Source: Paracoccaceae bacterium (GTDB lineage Bacteria > Pseudomonadota > Alphaproteobacteria > Rhodobacterales > Rhodobacteraceae). Taken from it: 64,000 nucleotides of DNA. Made by a program: the position numbers and the translations under genes. A model generated the notes under the pieces. That model had not been told where the DNA came from, did not search any database, and saw nothing but the letters and a program-made list of their open reading frames with translations. Where the stretch lies: NCBI GenBank assembly GCA_902554705.1, contig CACDPP010000003.1:1-64000 (forward strand), written 5' to 3'. Shown here in pieces: positions 33,208 to 42,347 of this stretch; position 1 is the first letter of the stretch, and each line of letters opens with the position of its first letter.

Positions 33208-33780
33208 TCAAGATTCTTCTTCTTGCAACTTAACAGGGCCAGAGTTCCACGGAAACTTTCCCTTAAATGGCGCGTAGAAATCCCTTATTTTCTGCATATC
33301 TGATAAAAGGTTATCTGTTGTTATTATTGGAACACCAAAACCTCCGCGTTTATTTCCATAATCCAAAAAGGTAGGGAGTATAGGAACGTCGGCGCCTTTT
33401 GCTATATGATAAAAACCGGATTTCCAAAAATTTGCCCGTGCCCTTGTGCCCTCAACAGGTACAACTAGTAAAAAGTTTTCACGTTGGCTAAATAAAGAAA
33501 TCATATTGTGAACGATTTGATTTTTTTTACTGCGATTAATGGATATCCCTCCCATCAAGCGCAGCAAGTAACCAAAAGGTTTGATAAACAGATTGCTTTT
33601 CCCCATCCAGCTAATTTTCAAACCAAAGGCGCCAGCGAAAAGAAGCATAAGAATAAAATCCCAGTTTGAAGTGTGGGGAGCTGCAATCACCACACAATTT
33701 GTAACTGGTGGATTAGTTTTATCTAATGTCCATCCAGATATTTTGAGTAAATTTTCGCACGACCATCTGGTTATAAACAT
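33208..33780 (-). CDS. PlsC-type 1-acyl-glycerophosphate acyltransferase
   Basis: 190 residues from the ATG at 33780; a GTG at 33816 gives 12 more residues. It has the HxxxxD acyltransferase box (HTSNWD), then ISINRSKK and VPVEGTRAR in place of the usual EGTR motif, and VPILPTFLDYG. It should move an acyl chain to a lysophospholipid at the membrane, though it is short and may have another acceptor. Start uncertain. Confidence 0.8.
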   Translation of the reverse strand: MFITRWSCENLLKISGWTLDKTNPPVTNCVVIAAPHTSNWDFILMLLFAGAFGLKISWMGKSNLFIKPFGYLLRLMGGISINRSKKNQIVHNMISLFSQRENFLLVVPVEGTRARANFWKSGFYHIAKGADVPILPTFLDYGNKRGGFGVPIITTDNLLSDMQKIRDFYAPFKGKFPWNSGPVKLQEEES

Positions 33781-34206
33781 TAAATAACTTTCGAGATAGA
33801 ATAAAACAAATTGCACCTTACTTTTCTGTACTAGACAGACTTTTCATATTTCAATTTACAAACACCCGATCTGTTAGTTCATCTGAAGATGATAGGCAAA
33901 CGAAGATTGGGAGATTTGAGATTTCGTTCTATTGATGTGAAATCAAAAAGTTTATATCTAATTCAACCGTTGACATTATAGCTTATTAAGTTCACTAGCT
34001 GCGTTAAAAGGCAAAATATCGCGTGAGCAGTTATTGATTTTGAGTTCTTATAAAACCTTTAGTCAGTGATGAATTTTAATAGAGTTTCCAAATTCACGCG
34101 TGGAAACACGGGCACAACGCACCCACGAATTGACTTTTGGAGTGCACTTAAACCTCTGGAATAAAATTTACACTGTAGAGAGTTGCCTCTCCATGAAAGG
34201 ATTATA
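33781..34206 (+). other. Long leader region before the DEAD-box helicase, with hairpin
   Basis: This gap has no convincing gene. TTGACA occurs near 33971. GTTTCCA at 34084-34090 pairs with TGGAAAC at 34101-34107 over a 10-base loop, about 100 bases before the helicase start, so the mRNA may have a structured leader, as is common for cold-induced DEAD-box genes. Nothing more is visible. Confidence 0.4.
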
Positions 34207-35499
34207 ATGAATTCGTTTGAAGACTTAGGCGTCCCCCAAAACTTGTTAAACAAGCTTTCCGCTCAGGGTATAGACGAGCCAACGCCTATTCAATGTAAAG
34301 CAATACCAAAAGCGTTAGATGGTAGAGACATCCTAGGCTTAGCGCAAACTGGTACTGGCAAAACTGCAGCATTTGTTCTTCCACTTTTGGCCCAAGTTTT
34401 GAAAATTGGAGGTAAACGGGAAGAAAAATCCGTCCAAAGTTTGATTTTAGCGCCGACACGAGAACTCGCAAAACAAATTGATACTACAATTAAGGCATTT
34501 GTTGAGGGATCGCACTTACGCGTCAGGCTCGTTGTTGGTGGGGTTTCGATATCAGGACAGATTAAACGGCTCTCTAAAGGTTCAGATATATTGGTTGCCA
34601 CGCCTGGTCGCCTTATTGATTTGCTTGAGCGCAATGCTGTTAGGTTAGATGATACAAAATTTCTAGTTCTGGATGAGGCCGATCAAATGTTGGATCTTGG
34701 GTTTATTCACAGCCTTCGAAAAATCGCTGATTTGCTGCCAGAGAACCGTCAAACAATGCTTTTTTCGGCTACGATGCCAAAAAAAATGGGTGAGTTGGCA
34801 TCAAGTTATTTAAGTGATCCGATAAGAGTAGAGGCAGCGCCCTCTGGCAAAGTGGCAGATAAAATCACGCAATCTATTCACTTTGTTTCAAAACAGGATA
34901 AAAATAAACTTCTTACGGATTTATTAGCTCACCACAAGAGCGAACTAGCTATTGTGTTTTCTAGAACGAAGCATGGTGCAGAAAAACTTTTAAAAACGAT
35001 TATAAATTCTGGTTGCTCCGCAGTATCGATTCACGGAAACAAATCTCAAGCGCAAAGAGAGCGCGCACTTGATGCATTTCGCTCTGGGAAAAATAAAGTT
35101 TTGGTCGCAACAGATGTTGCAGCTCGCGGCCTGGATATTCCCTTAGTTAAGCATGTTTATAATTTTGATCTACCAAATGTGGCTGAAAATTATGTGCATA
35201 GAATTGGTAGAACGGCTCGAGCAGGTTCTGATGGTTGTGCTATTGCATTTTGTTCCTCAGAAGAGATATCGGAGTTGAGGGCAATTCAAAAGATTTTAGG
35301 CACTTCGATCCCAGTGGCATCGGGCAAACCGTGGATAGATTTTGACGCGGAAATGCGTACTAGAAAAAATTCTAAATCACGAACAAAGAGCAGGTGGAAT
35401 AGGAAAAAATTCACTGGTTCAAGTAAGAAAAAGAACTCTTTCGCTTCGCCTCATAAAAGTCACCGTGGAAGATCTGGAAAGGCTACTTTGGTCGCTTAG
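34207..35499 (+). CDS. DEAD-box RNA helicase (RhlE-like)
   Basis: 430 residues from the ATG at 34207, with AAGGA ahead. Motifs: Q motif (GIDEPTPIQCKAIP), AQTGTGKTAAF, PTRELAKQ, GGVSI, TPGRLID, DEAD, SAT, then the C lobe (IVFSRTK, ATDVAARGLDIP, HRIGRTARAG). The tail of about 60 residues is rich in Lys, Arg and Ser and should bind RNA. It unwinds structured RNA in ribosome assembly or mRNA decay. The long leader suggests control at low temperature; that is inference. Confidence 0.95.
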   Translation: MNSFEDLGVPQNLLNKLSAQGIDEPTPIQCKAIPKALDGRDILGLAQTGTGKTAAFVLPLLAQVLKIGGKREEKSVQSLILAPTRELAKQIDTTIKAFVEGSHLRVRLVVGGVSISGQIKRLSKGSDILVATPGRLIDLLERNAVRLDDTKFLVLDEADQMLDLGFIHSLRKIADLLPENRQTMLFSATMPKKMGELASSYLSDPIRVEAAPSGKVADKITQSIHFVSKQDKNKLLTDLLAHHKSELAIVFSRTKHGAEKLLKTIINSGCSAVSIHGNKSQAQRERALDAFRSGKNKVLVATDVAARGLDIPLVKHVYNFDLPNVAENYVHRIGRTARAGSDGCAIAFCSSEEISELRAIQKILGTSIPVASGKPWIDFDAEMRTRKNSKSRTKSRWNRKKFTGSSKKKNSFASPHKSHRGRSGKATLVA

Positions 35500-35624
35500 G
35501 TAAGATTAAAAAGGTCAGTTTAAAGAGACTATACTGCTAAATTTAAAATCTTCTGACTAACGCATATTTTATAATTTATTTATTATTTTAGGCCTTGGCG
35601 ATTTTTATGATTTGTAGATTTATT

Positions 35625-35870
35625 TTATCGAGTGAATACCTTGTAAGTTTGTATAGTATTCGTTCGCTCGATACCTTCTATATTCAACAAATTGTCGTTT
35701 ATATATCTACCAATATCTTCTCCAGAGGGGACTCGAAGTTTAAGTAATAGATCAAAATCGCCGCTTATAGAATATAGTTCTGAGTGGATTTCGCGGAGCC
35801 CAATTTCATCTGCAACATTGTAAGCTGTTCCTGGTTTGCATCGAATTTGCACGAAAAGTGTGGTTGTCAT
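35625..35870 (-). CDS. Stand-alone Lrp/AsnC ligand-binding (RAM) domain protein
   Basis: 81 residues holding only the regulatory alpha/beta domain of Lrp/AsnC proteins (FVQIRCKPGTAYNVADEIG, ELYSISGDFDLLLKLRV, IEGIERTNTIQTYKVF). No helix-turn-helix is present. Such free-standing modules can sense amino acids or modulate partners. It lies beside the amidinotransferase gene, on the opposite strand, and could sense a related amino acid; that is inference. Confidence 0.85.
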   Translation of the reverse strand: MTTTLFVQIRCKPGTAYNVADEIGLREIHSELYSISGDFDLLLKLRVPSGEDIGRYINDNLLNIEGIERTNTIQTYKVFTR

Positions 35871-36214
35871 CTAAAATCTCTCTCGTTAAAGCAGCGCTGC
35901 TTTTAATTTGCAAAATAAATAGCGGATTTATTGTAATAGGACAAACATTAAAGCGCGCTCAGTCAATTCAAAAATTCTTTTGGTTGTCACTTGATTATAT
36001 AGTCCTGAGTTTTTTAACAGGATTTAATTTATTTCACGTGCTCGACTTACTTAAACATGTAAAAATTTCAAGGAATTTAATAACTTTTGTGGGATTAAAA
36101 GGTTTTTAAATGCCTATTTGAAAACAAAAGAATATGAAGTAATGAATTTCGTATGAATCGTTGGATATTGTCTTCGGTTCACGGCTTTGAATTTTGGTTT
36201 TATGGAGACTAAAA
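35871..36214. other. Gene-poor stretch
   Basis: An AT-rich gap between the divergent RAM protein and the amidinotransferase. Frames in it lack ribosome binding sites and look like shadows. It must hold the promoters of both genes but I cannot place them. Confidence 0.5.
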
Positions 36215-37321
36215 ATGAATACAGTAGTGAATAGCTGGAATGAATGGGATCCCTTAAAGCATGTGATTGTTGGCCGTGCAGATGACTGCCATATTCCTCC
36301 TGAGGAGCCTGCACTGGAAGCTAAAGTGCCAGAAGATAGTGACATGCGAGGAAAATGGGGCAGGCGACCTCAAGAAACTATTGATAGGGCTAATGAGTTA
36401 TTGGATAATTTTGCTTCTCTGCTTGAAAAACGGGGAATAAGGGTGGATCGTCCTACACCGATTGATTTTTCTTTACCCGCAATAACTCCAGATTTTAGTA
36501 CAGAGAGCCAATTTGGATGTATGCCACCACGTGATGTACTTCTTACTGTAGGATCTGAAATCTTAGAGGCGACGATGTCTTACCGCTGTCGCTGGTTTGA
36601 GTATCTTTGCTATCGACCATTAATGGAAAAATACTGGGTGGAAGACCCTAACTTTCGTCACGAAGCAGCCCCCAAACCGAGGCTAACAGACCGAGATTAT
36701 CGCCCAGACTACTTGTCTGAAAAAATCGGAATTGAAAAACGCTTAAAATGGACAGCAGAGAAGTTTTTTGTGACGACAGAAGAGGAGCCGTTGTTTGACG
36801 CTGCAGATGTTCTTAGGTTTGGTAAAGATTTAGTAGTGCAGCATGGTTTTACAACAAATCAGCGAGGTATCGAATGGCTTCGCAGGCATTTTTCGGAGCA
36901 CCGAATTCATACTGTGAATTTCCCGGGTGACCCATATCCGATCCACATTGATGCCACTTTTACTCCACTTAGACCGGGTTTAATTTTAAATAACCCACAA
37001 CGCCGTCTTCCTGACGAGCAAAGAGCAATGTTTTATAAAAATGACTGGGAGATTATTGATGCAGCCCAACCCGCACATAATTCACCTCCTCCACTGTGTT
37101 ATTCTTCAGTATGGTTAAGCATGAACGTACTAGTTTTGGATCCCAAGACGGTGTGTGTGGAAAAATCAGAAGTTTATCAAGCAGAGCAGATGGATAAGCT
37201 TGGTATGGAAGTCGTTGAAGTTGAGCTCCGTGATGCATATGCATTTGGAGGAGGCTTGCACTGCTGTACAGCAGATGTTTTCCGAGATAGTACGATGGAA
37301 AATTACTTTGCAAATCTTTAA
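36215..37321 (+). CDS. Glycine amidinotransferase-family enzyme
   Basis: 368 residues from the ATG at 36215, with GGAG eight bases ahead. The amidinotransferase fold is clear: WNEWDPLKHVIVGRADD at the start, FDAADVLRFGKDL (catalytic Asp), HIDATFTPLRPGLIL (catalytic His), SVWLSMNVLVLDP and GGGLHCCTADV with the catalytic Cys near residue 350. These enzymes move an amidino group from arginine to an amine such as glycine, giving guanidinoacetate and ornithine. The acceptor is not certain. A methyltransferase follows 70 bases later on the same strand, so a creatine-like or other guanidino product is possible. Confidence 0.92.
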   Translation: MNTVVNSWNEWDPLKHVIVGRADDCHIPPEEPALEAKVPEDSDMRGKWGRRPQETIDRANELLDNFASLLEKRGIRVDRPTPIDFSLPAITPDFSTESQFGCMPPRDVLLTVGSEILEATMSYRCRWFEYLCYRPLMEKYWVEDPNFRHEAAPKPRLTDRDYRPDYLSEKIGIEKRLKWTAEKFFVTTEEEPLFDAADVLRFGKDLVVQHGFTTNQRGIEWLRRHFSEHRIHTVNFPGDPYPIHIDATFTPLRPGLILNNPQRRLPDEQRAMFYKNDWEIIDAAQPAHNSPPPLCYSSVWLSMNVLVLDPKTVCVEKSEVYQAEQMDKLGMEVVEVELRDAYAFGGGLHCCTADVFRDSTMENYFANL

Positions 37322-37390
37322 AAATAAATTGTAAAGTCAGAAGATTGAAAATACTTGGCAAAATTCTTATTTTGCTTTCACAGGATTTAG

Positions 37391-38155
37391 ATGACAAAAT
37401 TTTTTGATGCAATTTCCAAAGCGCTAATGAAGCAACGGCGGAAGATGTTGGCTAAGGCAATATTTGACCGTTACGGTGGCATTGTTCAAAGAGGGCCCTA
37501 TGCAAATATGAAGCTGGGCGATAGGTCAAATGTTTCACAAGGGCCTTTAGGGTTAAAAATATTAGGACTGTATGAAAACATTGTAGTCGAAAAGATATCT
37601 TCTTTAAAAAAATTTGATGATTTTATTAATTTTGGGGCAGCCGACGGGTACATGGCTCTTGGGCCTCTTTTTAACAAGTCTTGTAAAAGGGCGATTTGTT
37701 TTGAAATGACTGAAGAAGGGAGGGCTGCGGTAAAAAGAAACGCTGATATTAATAGTCTTGATGAAAATATTGTTCTTAAAGGAGAAGTTAATTCGGATGC
37801 TGTTAAACTTTTAGAAGAATTAAGGGTGAATCCTGGTAAATCTGTCGTTCTTTGCGATATCGAAGGAGCAGAGTTTAGTGTTCTAACAAAGGAAATTTTT
37901 TCTTTTCTACGCGGAGCGACTATAATAATTGAGCTGCATGATAAATTAATGAAGGACGGAATTGGCTTGCGTGAAAAGTTGATAGAAAACATACCTAAAG
38001 ATGCGAAGTTAGAAATTCTTAGCTATAAACAGGCTGCAACTTTTGAGGGTATAAGCGACTTGGAAGAATTAAGTGATAATGACAGAGCCCTAGTGATGTC
38101 TGAGGGGCGAAAATATTTTGGGGAATGGTTAGTCGTTGAATACATCAATAACTAA
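37391..38155 (+). CDS. SAM-dependent methyltransferase, FkbM-like
   Basis: 254 residues. Motif I is INFGAADGYMALG, and motif post-I contains CFEMTEEGR. VVLCDIEGAEFSVL matches the DIEGAE signature of FkbM-type methyltransferases. The N terminus is basic and helical. It follows the amidinotransferase by 70 bases and may act in the same pathway. Substrate unknown. The start is the ATG at 37391, without a strong SD. Confidence 0.8.
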   Translation: MTKFFDAISKALMKQRRKMLAKAIFDRYGGIVQRGPYANMKLGDRSNVSQGPLGLKILGLYENIVVEKISSLKKFDDFINFGAADGYMALGPLFNKSCKRAICFEMTEEGRAAVKRNADINSLDENIVLKGEVNSDAVKLLEELRVNPGKSVVLCDIEGAEFSVLTKEIFSFLRGATIIIELHDKLMKDGIGLREKLIENIPKDAKLEILSYKQAATFEGISDLEELSDNDRALVMSEGRKYFGEWLVVEYINN

Positions 38156-38378
38156 TATAAAATAAATGAGAAACAGACAAAATTTATGTTAAAGAATTAT
38201 TGTCAGTTATACTTTGCGGTTAAAGTCAAAGTGTTAATTGAGGCACGAATTAATAAAACGAACAACACATAAAATATTAATTGGTAGGAACTTCTTGCAC
38301 AATAACTTTATTTTGATGTGAACTAATTTGGACTTTTAGCCATATTGTAATTATTTCTGACAGTTTTATTGTACCTGT

Positions 38379-38528
38379 ATGGTTTATCGACTCGGCGCAA
38401 TCGCAATTCTTATTATCCTTCTATTTCTATTTTTTGCTGAAAGAAGTGGACGCCGCTATCCGATTGCATATGTTTTAATAGTCTCAATAATCGGGTTCAT
38501 GTTACTTGTCGGATTCTTGGCAGAATAA
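38379..38528 (+). CDS. 49-residue membrane protein
   Basis: Reads MVYRLGAIAILIILLFLFFAE..., with two membrane helices and a basic RSGRRYP turn. No SD is present before the ATG. The hydrophobic pattern, with charges at the loop, looks like a genuine small protein rather than chance. No family recognised. Confidence 0.45.
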   Translation: MVYRLGAIAILIILLFLFFAERSGRRYPIAYVLIVSIIGFMLLVGFLAE

Positions 38529-38600
38529 GAGCTTTGGAAATGGACAATAAAAAAGCGCTACGGTAAAGTTTTGATAAATCACAGGATTTTGGAATAAATA

Positions 38601-38885
38601 ATGCCACAATGCCGTAATTGCGAAAGAGAATTGATTGAAGATGCAGCATTTTGTCCCAGTTGCTCGATCGAGAACCCTTTGAGGATTGAAAAAGTAAAAC
38701 GGAAAATTTTCTTCAATGGTTTTTCATTTTTTAGCACAGCGTTGTTTTGGTTGTGGGCAGTGCCACTATGGATTGTGCTTTGGTTTGCTTTAGGTATGTT
38801 TGTCAGTTCTGGAATATTATGTGTTTTAGTTATTCTCAGGACAATTTCAGAATTTGTTAGTTCTCAAAAAACATTTGATGATTGA
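38601..38885 (+). CDS. Zinc-ribbon membrane protein
   Basis: 94 residues. The N terminus holds two CxxC pairs (CRNCE and CPSC), a zinc ribbon, then a basic linker and two membrane helices (about 42-62 and 66-84). The soluble ribbon would be in the cytoplasm. Function unknown; such proteins are common small membrane-bound modules. Confidence 0.7.
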   Translation: MPQCRNCERELIEDAAFCPSCSIENPLRIEKVKRKIFFNGFSFFSTALFWLWAVPLWIVLWFALGMFVSSGILCVLVILRTISEFVSSQKTFDD

Positions 38886-38928
38886 GAGCTAAATTTTAGG
38901 CATGATAAAATTTGAGGAGTAGTCGGTG

Positions 38929-39705
38929 ATGGATTTCGAATTGAAAGGCAAAAAAACCATTGTGAGTGCTGGCGGCTCAGGTATTGGTCTCACGATTGTT
39001 GAAGAATTTATTAAGCAAGGAGTTTCAGTCTCAACATGTGATATAGATGAAAACCGTATTCAAGAATTGCGTCGTAAATATCCTCAGATAAATGCAGAGG
39101 TTATTGATGTTGGGGATGAGCTGGCTGTTAAAGAATTTTGCATAAAAAGTATTGAATTTTTAGGTGGATTGGATTGTCTGGTAAATAATGCTGGCGTGGC
39201 TGGCCCAACTTTGTCTATCGAAGAAATTGATGCCGAGGATTGGTCTCACTGTTTAAATGTATGTCTCAGCAGTCAGTTTTATTTTGTAAAGTCTTGTTTA
39301 AAACAGCTTCGCAGAAGTTCATCTGCTTCTATCATCAATCTATCATCTGCCGCAGGACAATTTGGTTTCGCTCTTAGAACGCCATACGCCTCAGCCAAAT
39401 GGGGGGTCATTGGTTTGACGAAATCATTATCTATCGAATTAGGTAAAGATAAAATTCGGGTAAATGCAATTTTACCAGGGTTGGTAGCTGGAGACCGTCA
39501 GCAAAATGTTCTGCGGAATAAAGCACAAATGTTGGGTAAATCGTTTAACGAGGTTGAAGAAGAAGCGTTTTCTTTCACTTCCATTAAAGAATATGTCGAC
39601 GCACAAGATATTGCGGATCAAATAATGTATCTGACATCAGATGCTGGCAAGCATATTTCAGGACAAGCAATTTCAATTGATTGTGACACCAAGATGTTAC
39701 TTTAA
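38929..39705 (+). CDS. Short-chain dehydrogenase/reductase
   Basis: 258 residues from the ATG at 38929, with GAGGAG ahead. The Rossmann motif is SAGGSGIG, the NAG motif NNAGVAG, the catalytic Ser in LSSAAGQ and Tyr-x3-Lys in YASAKWG. It uses NAD(P)H for an alcohol or ketone. No cofactor preference is certain: a CDID at the second strand suggests NAD. It stands alone. Confidence 0.9.
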   Translation: MDFELKGKKTIVSAGGSGIGLTIVEEFIKQGVSVSTCDIDENRIQELRRKYPQINAEVIDVGDELAVKEFCIKSIEFLGGLDCLVNNAGVAGPTLSIEEIDAEDWSHCLNVCLSSQFYFVKSCLKQLRRSSSASIINLSSAAGQFGFALRTPYASAKWGVIGLTKSLSIELGKDKIRVNAILPGLVAGDRQQNVLRNKAQMLGKSFNEVEEEAFSFTSIKEYVDAQDIADQIMYLTSDAGKHISGQAISIDCDTKMLL

Positions 39706-39839
39706 ATAATTTATATTTTGAACAACCAAATATTAAAATTAACCAGCAGGTTCTTTAAGGCGGTATATATTTCAAAGTTCTTGCTTAATCTCATAATTGA
39801 GAGCAACGTCAAGTCACAACTATTTCAGAATGAGTGATT

Positions 39840-40703
39840 ATGGAAATCAATAACCCTCGTGGTATTCTATTGATGGCACTAGCATTTGCTTTATTTGCCG
39901 TTGCAGACACAATTGCAAAAGTACTGTTAGAATACTACCCACCTGTGCAAGTTGTTTTTATCAGGATGTTAGGCTTGTTTTTGGGCGTGAATTTCATAAT
40001 GCTTTACAACTTAAAGTGGGTTGGAAAAACACATAATTTTTCTAAACAATTACTGCGAGGGCTCGCGCAAGCTGGATCGGCTGTAAGTTTCCTAGTTGGT
40101 TTAAGAACGATAGCGATTGCAGATGCGACTTCCATCGCCTTCGTAGCCCCCTTATTTGTAATTATTTTGAGCTATTTTATTCTAAAAGAGCCGATTGGTA
40201 TCCGGCGTTGGCTCGCCGTGATCATTGGGTTTTCGGGTACTTTGATAATTATTAGACCTGGTTTTGAAATTATTAACCTAGGTCATATATTTATAATTAT
40301 AGCGGCATTACTTTTTGCATTACGCCAAATAATATCAAGGTTACTTGCCTCTACTGACGACCCTTTAACGACAGCTTTTTTTACTGCATATACCAGTGTT
40401 TTTATTTTTGTTTTACTCCAGCCGTGGGTTTGGACGCCAATTACAGATAAAACCCATATTTTTCTGTTTTTTGTTTTTGCTTCTTTGGCAGGTATTGCCG
40501 AATTTTTAGTTATAAAATCCTTACAAATGGCACATGCGGTTGTCGTTTCACCTCTCCAATATACGCTCTTGATTTGGGTTACCATTTTGGGATTTTTTAT
40601 TTGGGGCATACTTCCTGACTTCTGGACATTTCTTGGAGCAGGGGTGATTATAGCAACTGGTTTATATTCCCTACATCGGGAGCGTTTGAGAAAATCGCAT
40701 TAA
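39840..40703 (+). CDS. DMT-family (EamA) transporter
   Basis: 287 residues from the ATG at 39840; GTG at 39834 gives two more. Ten membrane helices arranged as two EamA halves: the first half has ISAT-like ALFAVADTIAK and RTIAIADATSIAFVAPLF, the second FASLAGIAEFLVIKSLQMA. It should export or import a small metabolite. Substrate unknown. Confidence 0.88.
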   Translation: MEINNPRGILLMALAFALFAVADTIAKVLLEYYPPVQVVFIRMLGLFLGVNFIMLYNLKWVGKTHNFSKQLLRGLAQAGSAVSFLVGLRTIAIADATSIAFVAPLFVIILSYFILKEPIGIRRWLAVIIGFSGTLIIIRPGFEIINLGHIFIIIAALLFALRQIISRLLASTDDPLTTAFFTAYTSVFIFVLLQPWVWTPITDKTHIFLFFVFASLAGIAEFLVIKSLQMAHAVVVSPLQYTLLIWVTILGFFIWGILPDFWTFLGAGVIIATGLYSLHRERLRKSH

Positions 40704-40729
40704 ATGTAATATTAAAAACAAGAGCCCTA

Positions 40730-41179
40730 ATGAAATATATCATTTTCTTTCTATCATCTTTGCCATTTTTCCTAGTTACAAGTGCAGGAGCTGATTGTTT
40801 TAACTGTAACTTTGATAAAAAAAATCTAGCTAATTTCGTATTTAAGGATCAGAATTTATCTTATGCCTCCTTCAAAGGGGCATATTTGGTAAACGTGGAC
40901 TTTTCCAGAGCAAATCTTAAAGGTGCGATTTTCGACAAGGCATATGCTAATGGCACCATTTTTGTGGACGCCCTGCTCGATGATTCTTCATTCAAAAATA
41001 CGGAATTAGAATTGGCTAATTTTAAAAATGCATCAGTGAAAAATGCTACATTTGATGGCGCTTATCTTATTCATGCGGAATTGTCTGAAAAGCAAGTTCT
41101 TGAAAGTAAGATTTGCGAAAACATAGTGGCAGACGCAATGAAATTTAGTGGTTTTTGTAAAAACTCACAAAACAAATAA
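40730..41179 (+). CDS. Secreted pentapeptide-repeat protein
   Basis: 149 residues with a signal peptide (first 21). The mature part begins CFNCNF and has pentapeptide repeats A(D/N)LxX: ASFKGAYLVNVDFSRANLKGAIF, DSSFKNTELELANFKNASVKNATF. This forms a right-handed beta helix. The last 30 residues carry two Cys that may pair. Function unknown; 26 bases from the transporter, on the same strand. Confidence 0.85.
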   Translation: MKYIIFFLSSLPFFLVTSAGADCFNCNFDKKNLANFVFKDQNLSYASFKGAYLVNVDFSRANLKGAIFDKAYANGTIFVDALLDDSSFKNTELELANFKNASVKNATFDGAYLIHAELSEKQVLESKICENIVADAMKFSGFCKNSQNK

Positions 41180-41324
41180 ATTTCTTTATAGATTCAATTA
41201 AATACTTTCTCTAATCAAAAAATTTGATATCAAACAATTAATTCTTGCTCAGCTTTCCTTTACTTCTTTAGTTGTTTGCTATACAACCGAGCCAAACTCA
41301 GGGTGATTGTTTTGCGGGGTTGTC

Positions 41325-41519
41325 ATGATTGACGATGCAAATATCACCGATTATCGCCAAATTTTATTGGATTTTGTTCGTTCGTTCGGTGTAGACGATC
41401 TTTTAAAGGCTTGGACAATATGCCGTATGCGTAATTGGATTGACGAATATGGTGAGGTTACATCAGAAGGTGTAGCCCAAGTACTTTCATATAAAAAGAT
41501 TTCCACGATAACCCCGTAA
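41325..41519 (+). CDS. Small hypothetical protein
   Basis: 64 residues from the ATG at 41325, with GGGG eight bases ahead (the upstream in-frame ATG is less likely). All soluble (MIDDANITDYRQILLDFVRS...), mixed helix and strand. No family recognised. It stands alone before the tup operon, which is convergent. Confidence 0.6.
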   Translation: MIDDANITDYRQILLDFVRSFGVDDLLKAWTICRMRNWIDEYGEVTSEGVAQVLSYKKISTITP

Positions 41520-41543
41520 AATAAACCAGAAAATTATTTCACA

Positions 41544-42347
41544 TTAATTTGCGTTAAAGGTGAAAACTCGCGTATTTTCAATTATATATGAATTAATAAG
41601 ATTTTTTGCTTTTTCAGAAGTTAGCCATTCTTCTATTTTTTCAACCAGCTTGCTTTCGACATGAGAATGCCTCTTTTTATTAATTGGCAAAAATGAATAT
41701 TGATTATGTAGCAGTTGATCACCTTCAAATTGAATAGCTAGATTTCCTTTATTTTTATGGTTAAGCCAAGTGGCCTTGTCTGATAAAATATAAGCATCAA
41801 AAGCCACTGCAATATTTATTGCTTTTCCCATGCTAGAGCCAACTGAGATATACCGGCTCCCAATATCCTTAGGATCAAAAATTATCTTACGCCATATTTC
41901 TATTTCTTTTTTGTGAGTGCCGCTAAAATCACCTCTGCTAACAAAATTAACTTTCGCTTTTGAAAGCTTATGAAAAGTATCTAATAAATTTTTTGCGGAC
42001 GCTATTTGTGCAGGATCGGATGAAGGGCCGACTATTACGTATTCATTAAACATAATTTCTCGTCTATGTTTTGCAAAACCTGTTTTGACAAACTCTTCTT
42101 CATCTGGCTTTGAATGTACTAAGATTGCGTCTACATCGCCATTTTCTCCGAGTTTAATGGCCTGACCAGTGCCTACGACTATAAGTTGTATGTCAATCTC
42201 CAGATCTGCTTCAATATGAGGAATGAGATGGTCACTTAATCCAGAATTATGAAATGAGGATGTAACCGCTAGCCTAACTTTTCCGGCCATTGCTGAGGTC
42301 ACTTGAAGCAATACTAACATTAAGCCGATTAGTAGCGCGCGTATCAT
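41544..42347 (-). CDS. tupA: Tungstate ABC transporter, substrate-binding protein
   Basis: 267 residues with a signal peptide (first 22). VTSSFHNSGL stands in the TTTS-like position for oxyanion binding; VGTGQAIKLGENGDVD, FNEYVIVGP and FVSRGDFSGTHKKE are all typical of TupA/PBP-II tungstate-binding proteins. Its start overlaps the ATPase stop by four bases. Tungstate over molybdate is inferred from the TupA likeness. Confidence 0.9.
   Translation of the reverse strand: MIRALLIGLMLVLLQVTSAMAGKVRLAVTSSFHNSGLSDHLIPHIEADLEIDIQLIVVGTGQAIKLGENGDVDAILVHSKPDEEEFVKTGFAKHRREIMFNEYVIVGPSSDPAQIASAKNLLDTFHKLSKAKVNFVSRGDFSGTHKKEIEIWRKIIFDPKDIGSRYISVGSSMGKAINIAVAFDAYILSDKATWLNHKNKGNLAIQFEGDQLLHNQYSFLPINKKRHSHVESKLVEKIEEWLTSEKAKNLINSYIIENTRVFTFNAN

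Noticed and set aside
35858-36109. 83-residue plus-strand frame
   Set aside because: No ribosome binding site, hydrophobic but irregular, and overlapping the start of the RAM gene; treated as non-coding.
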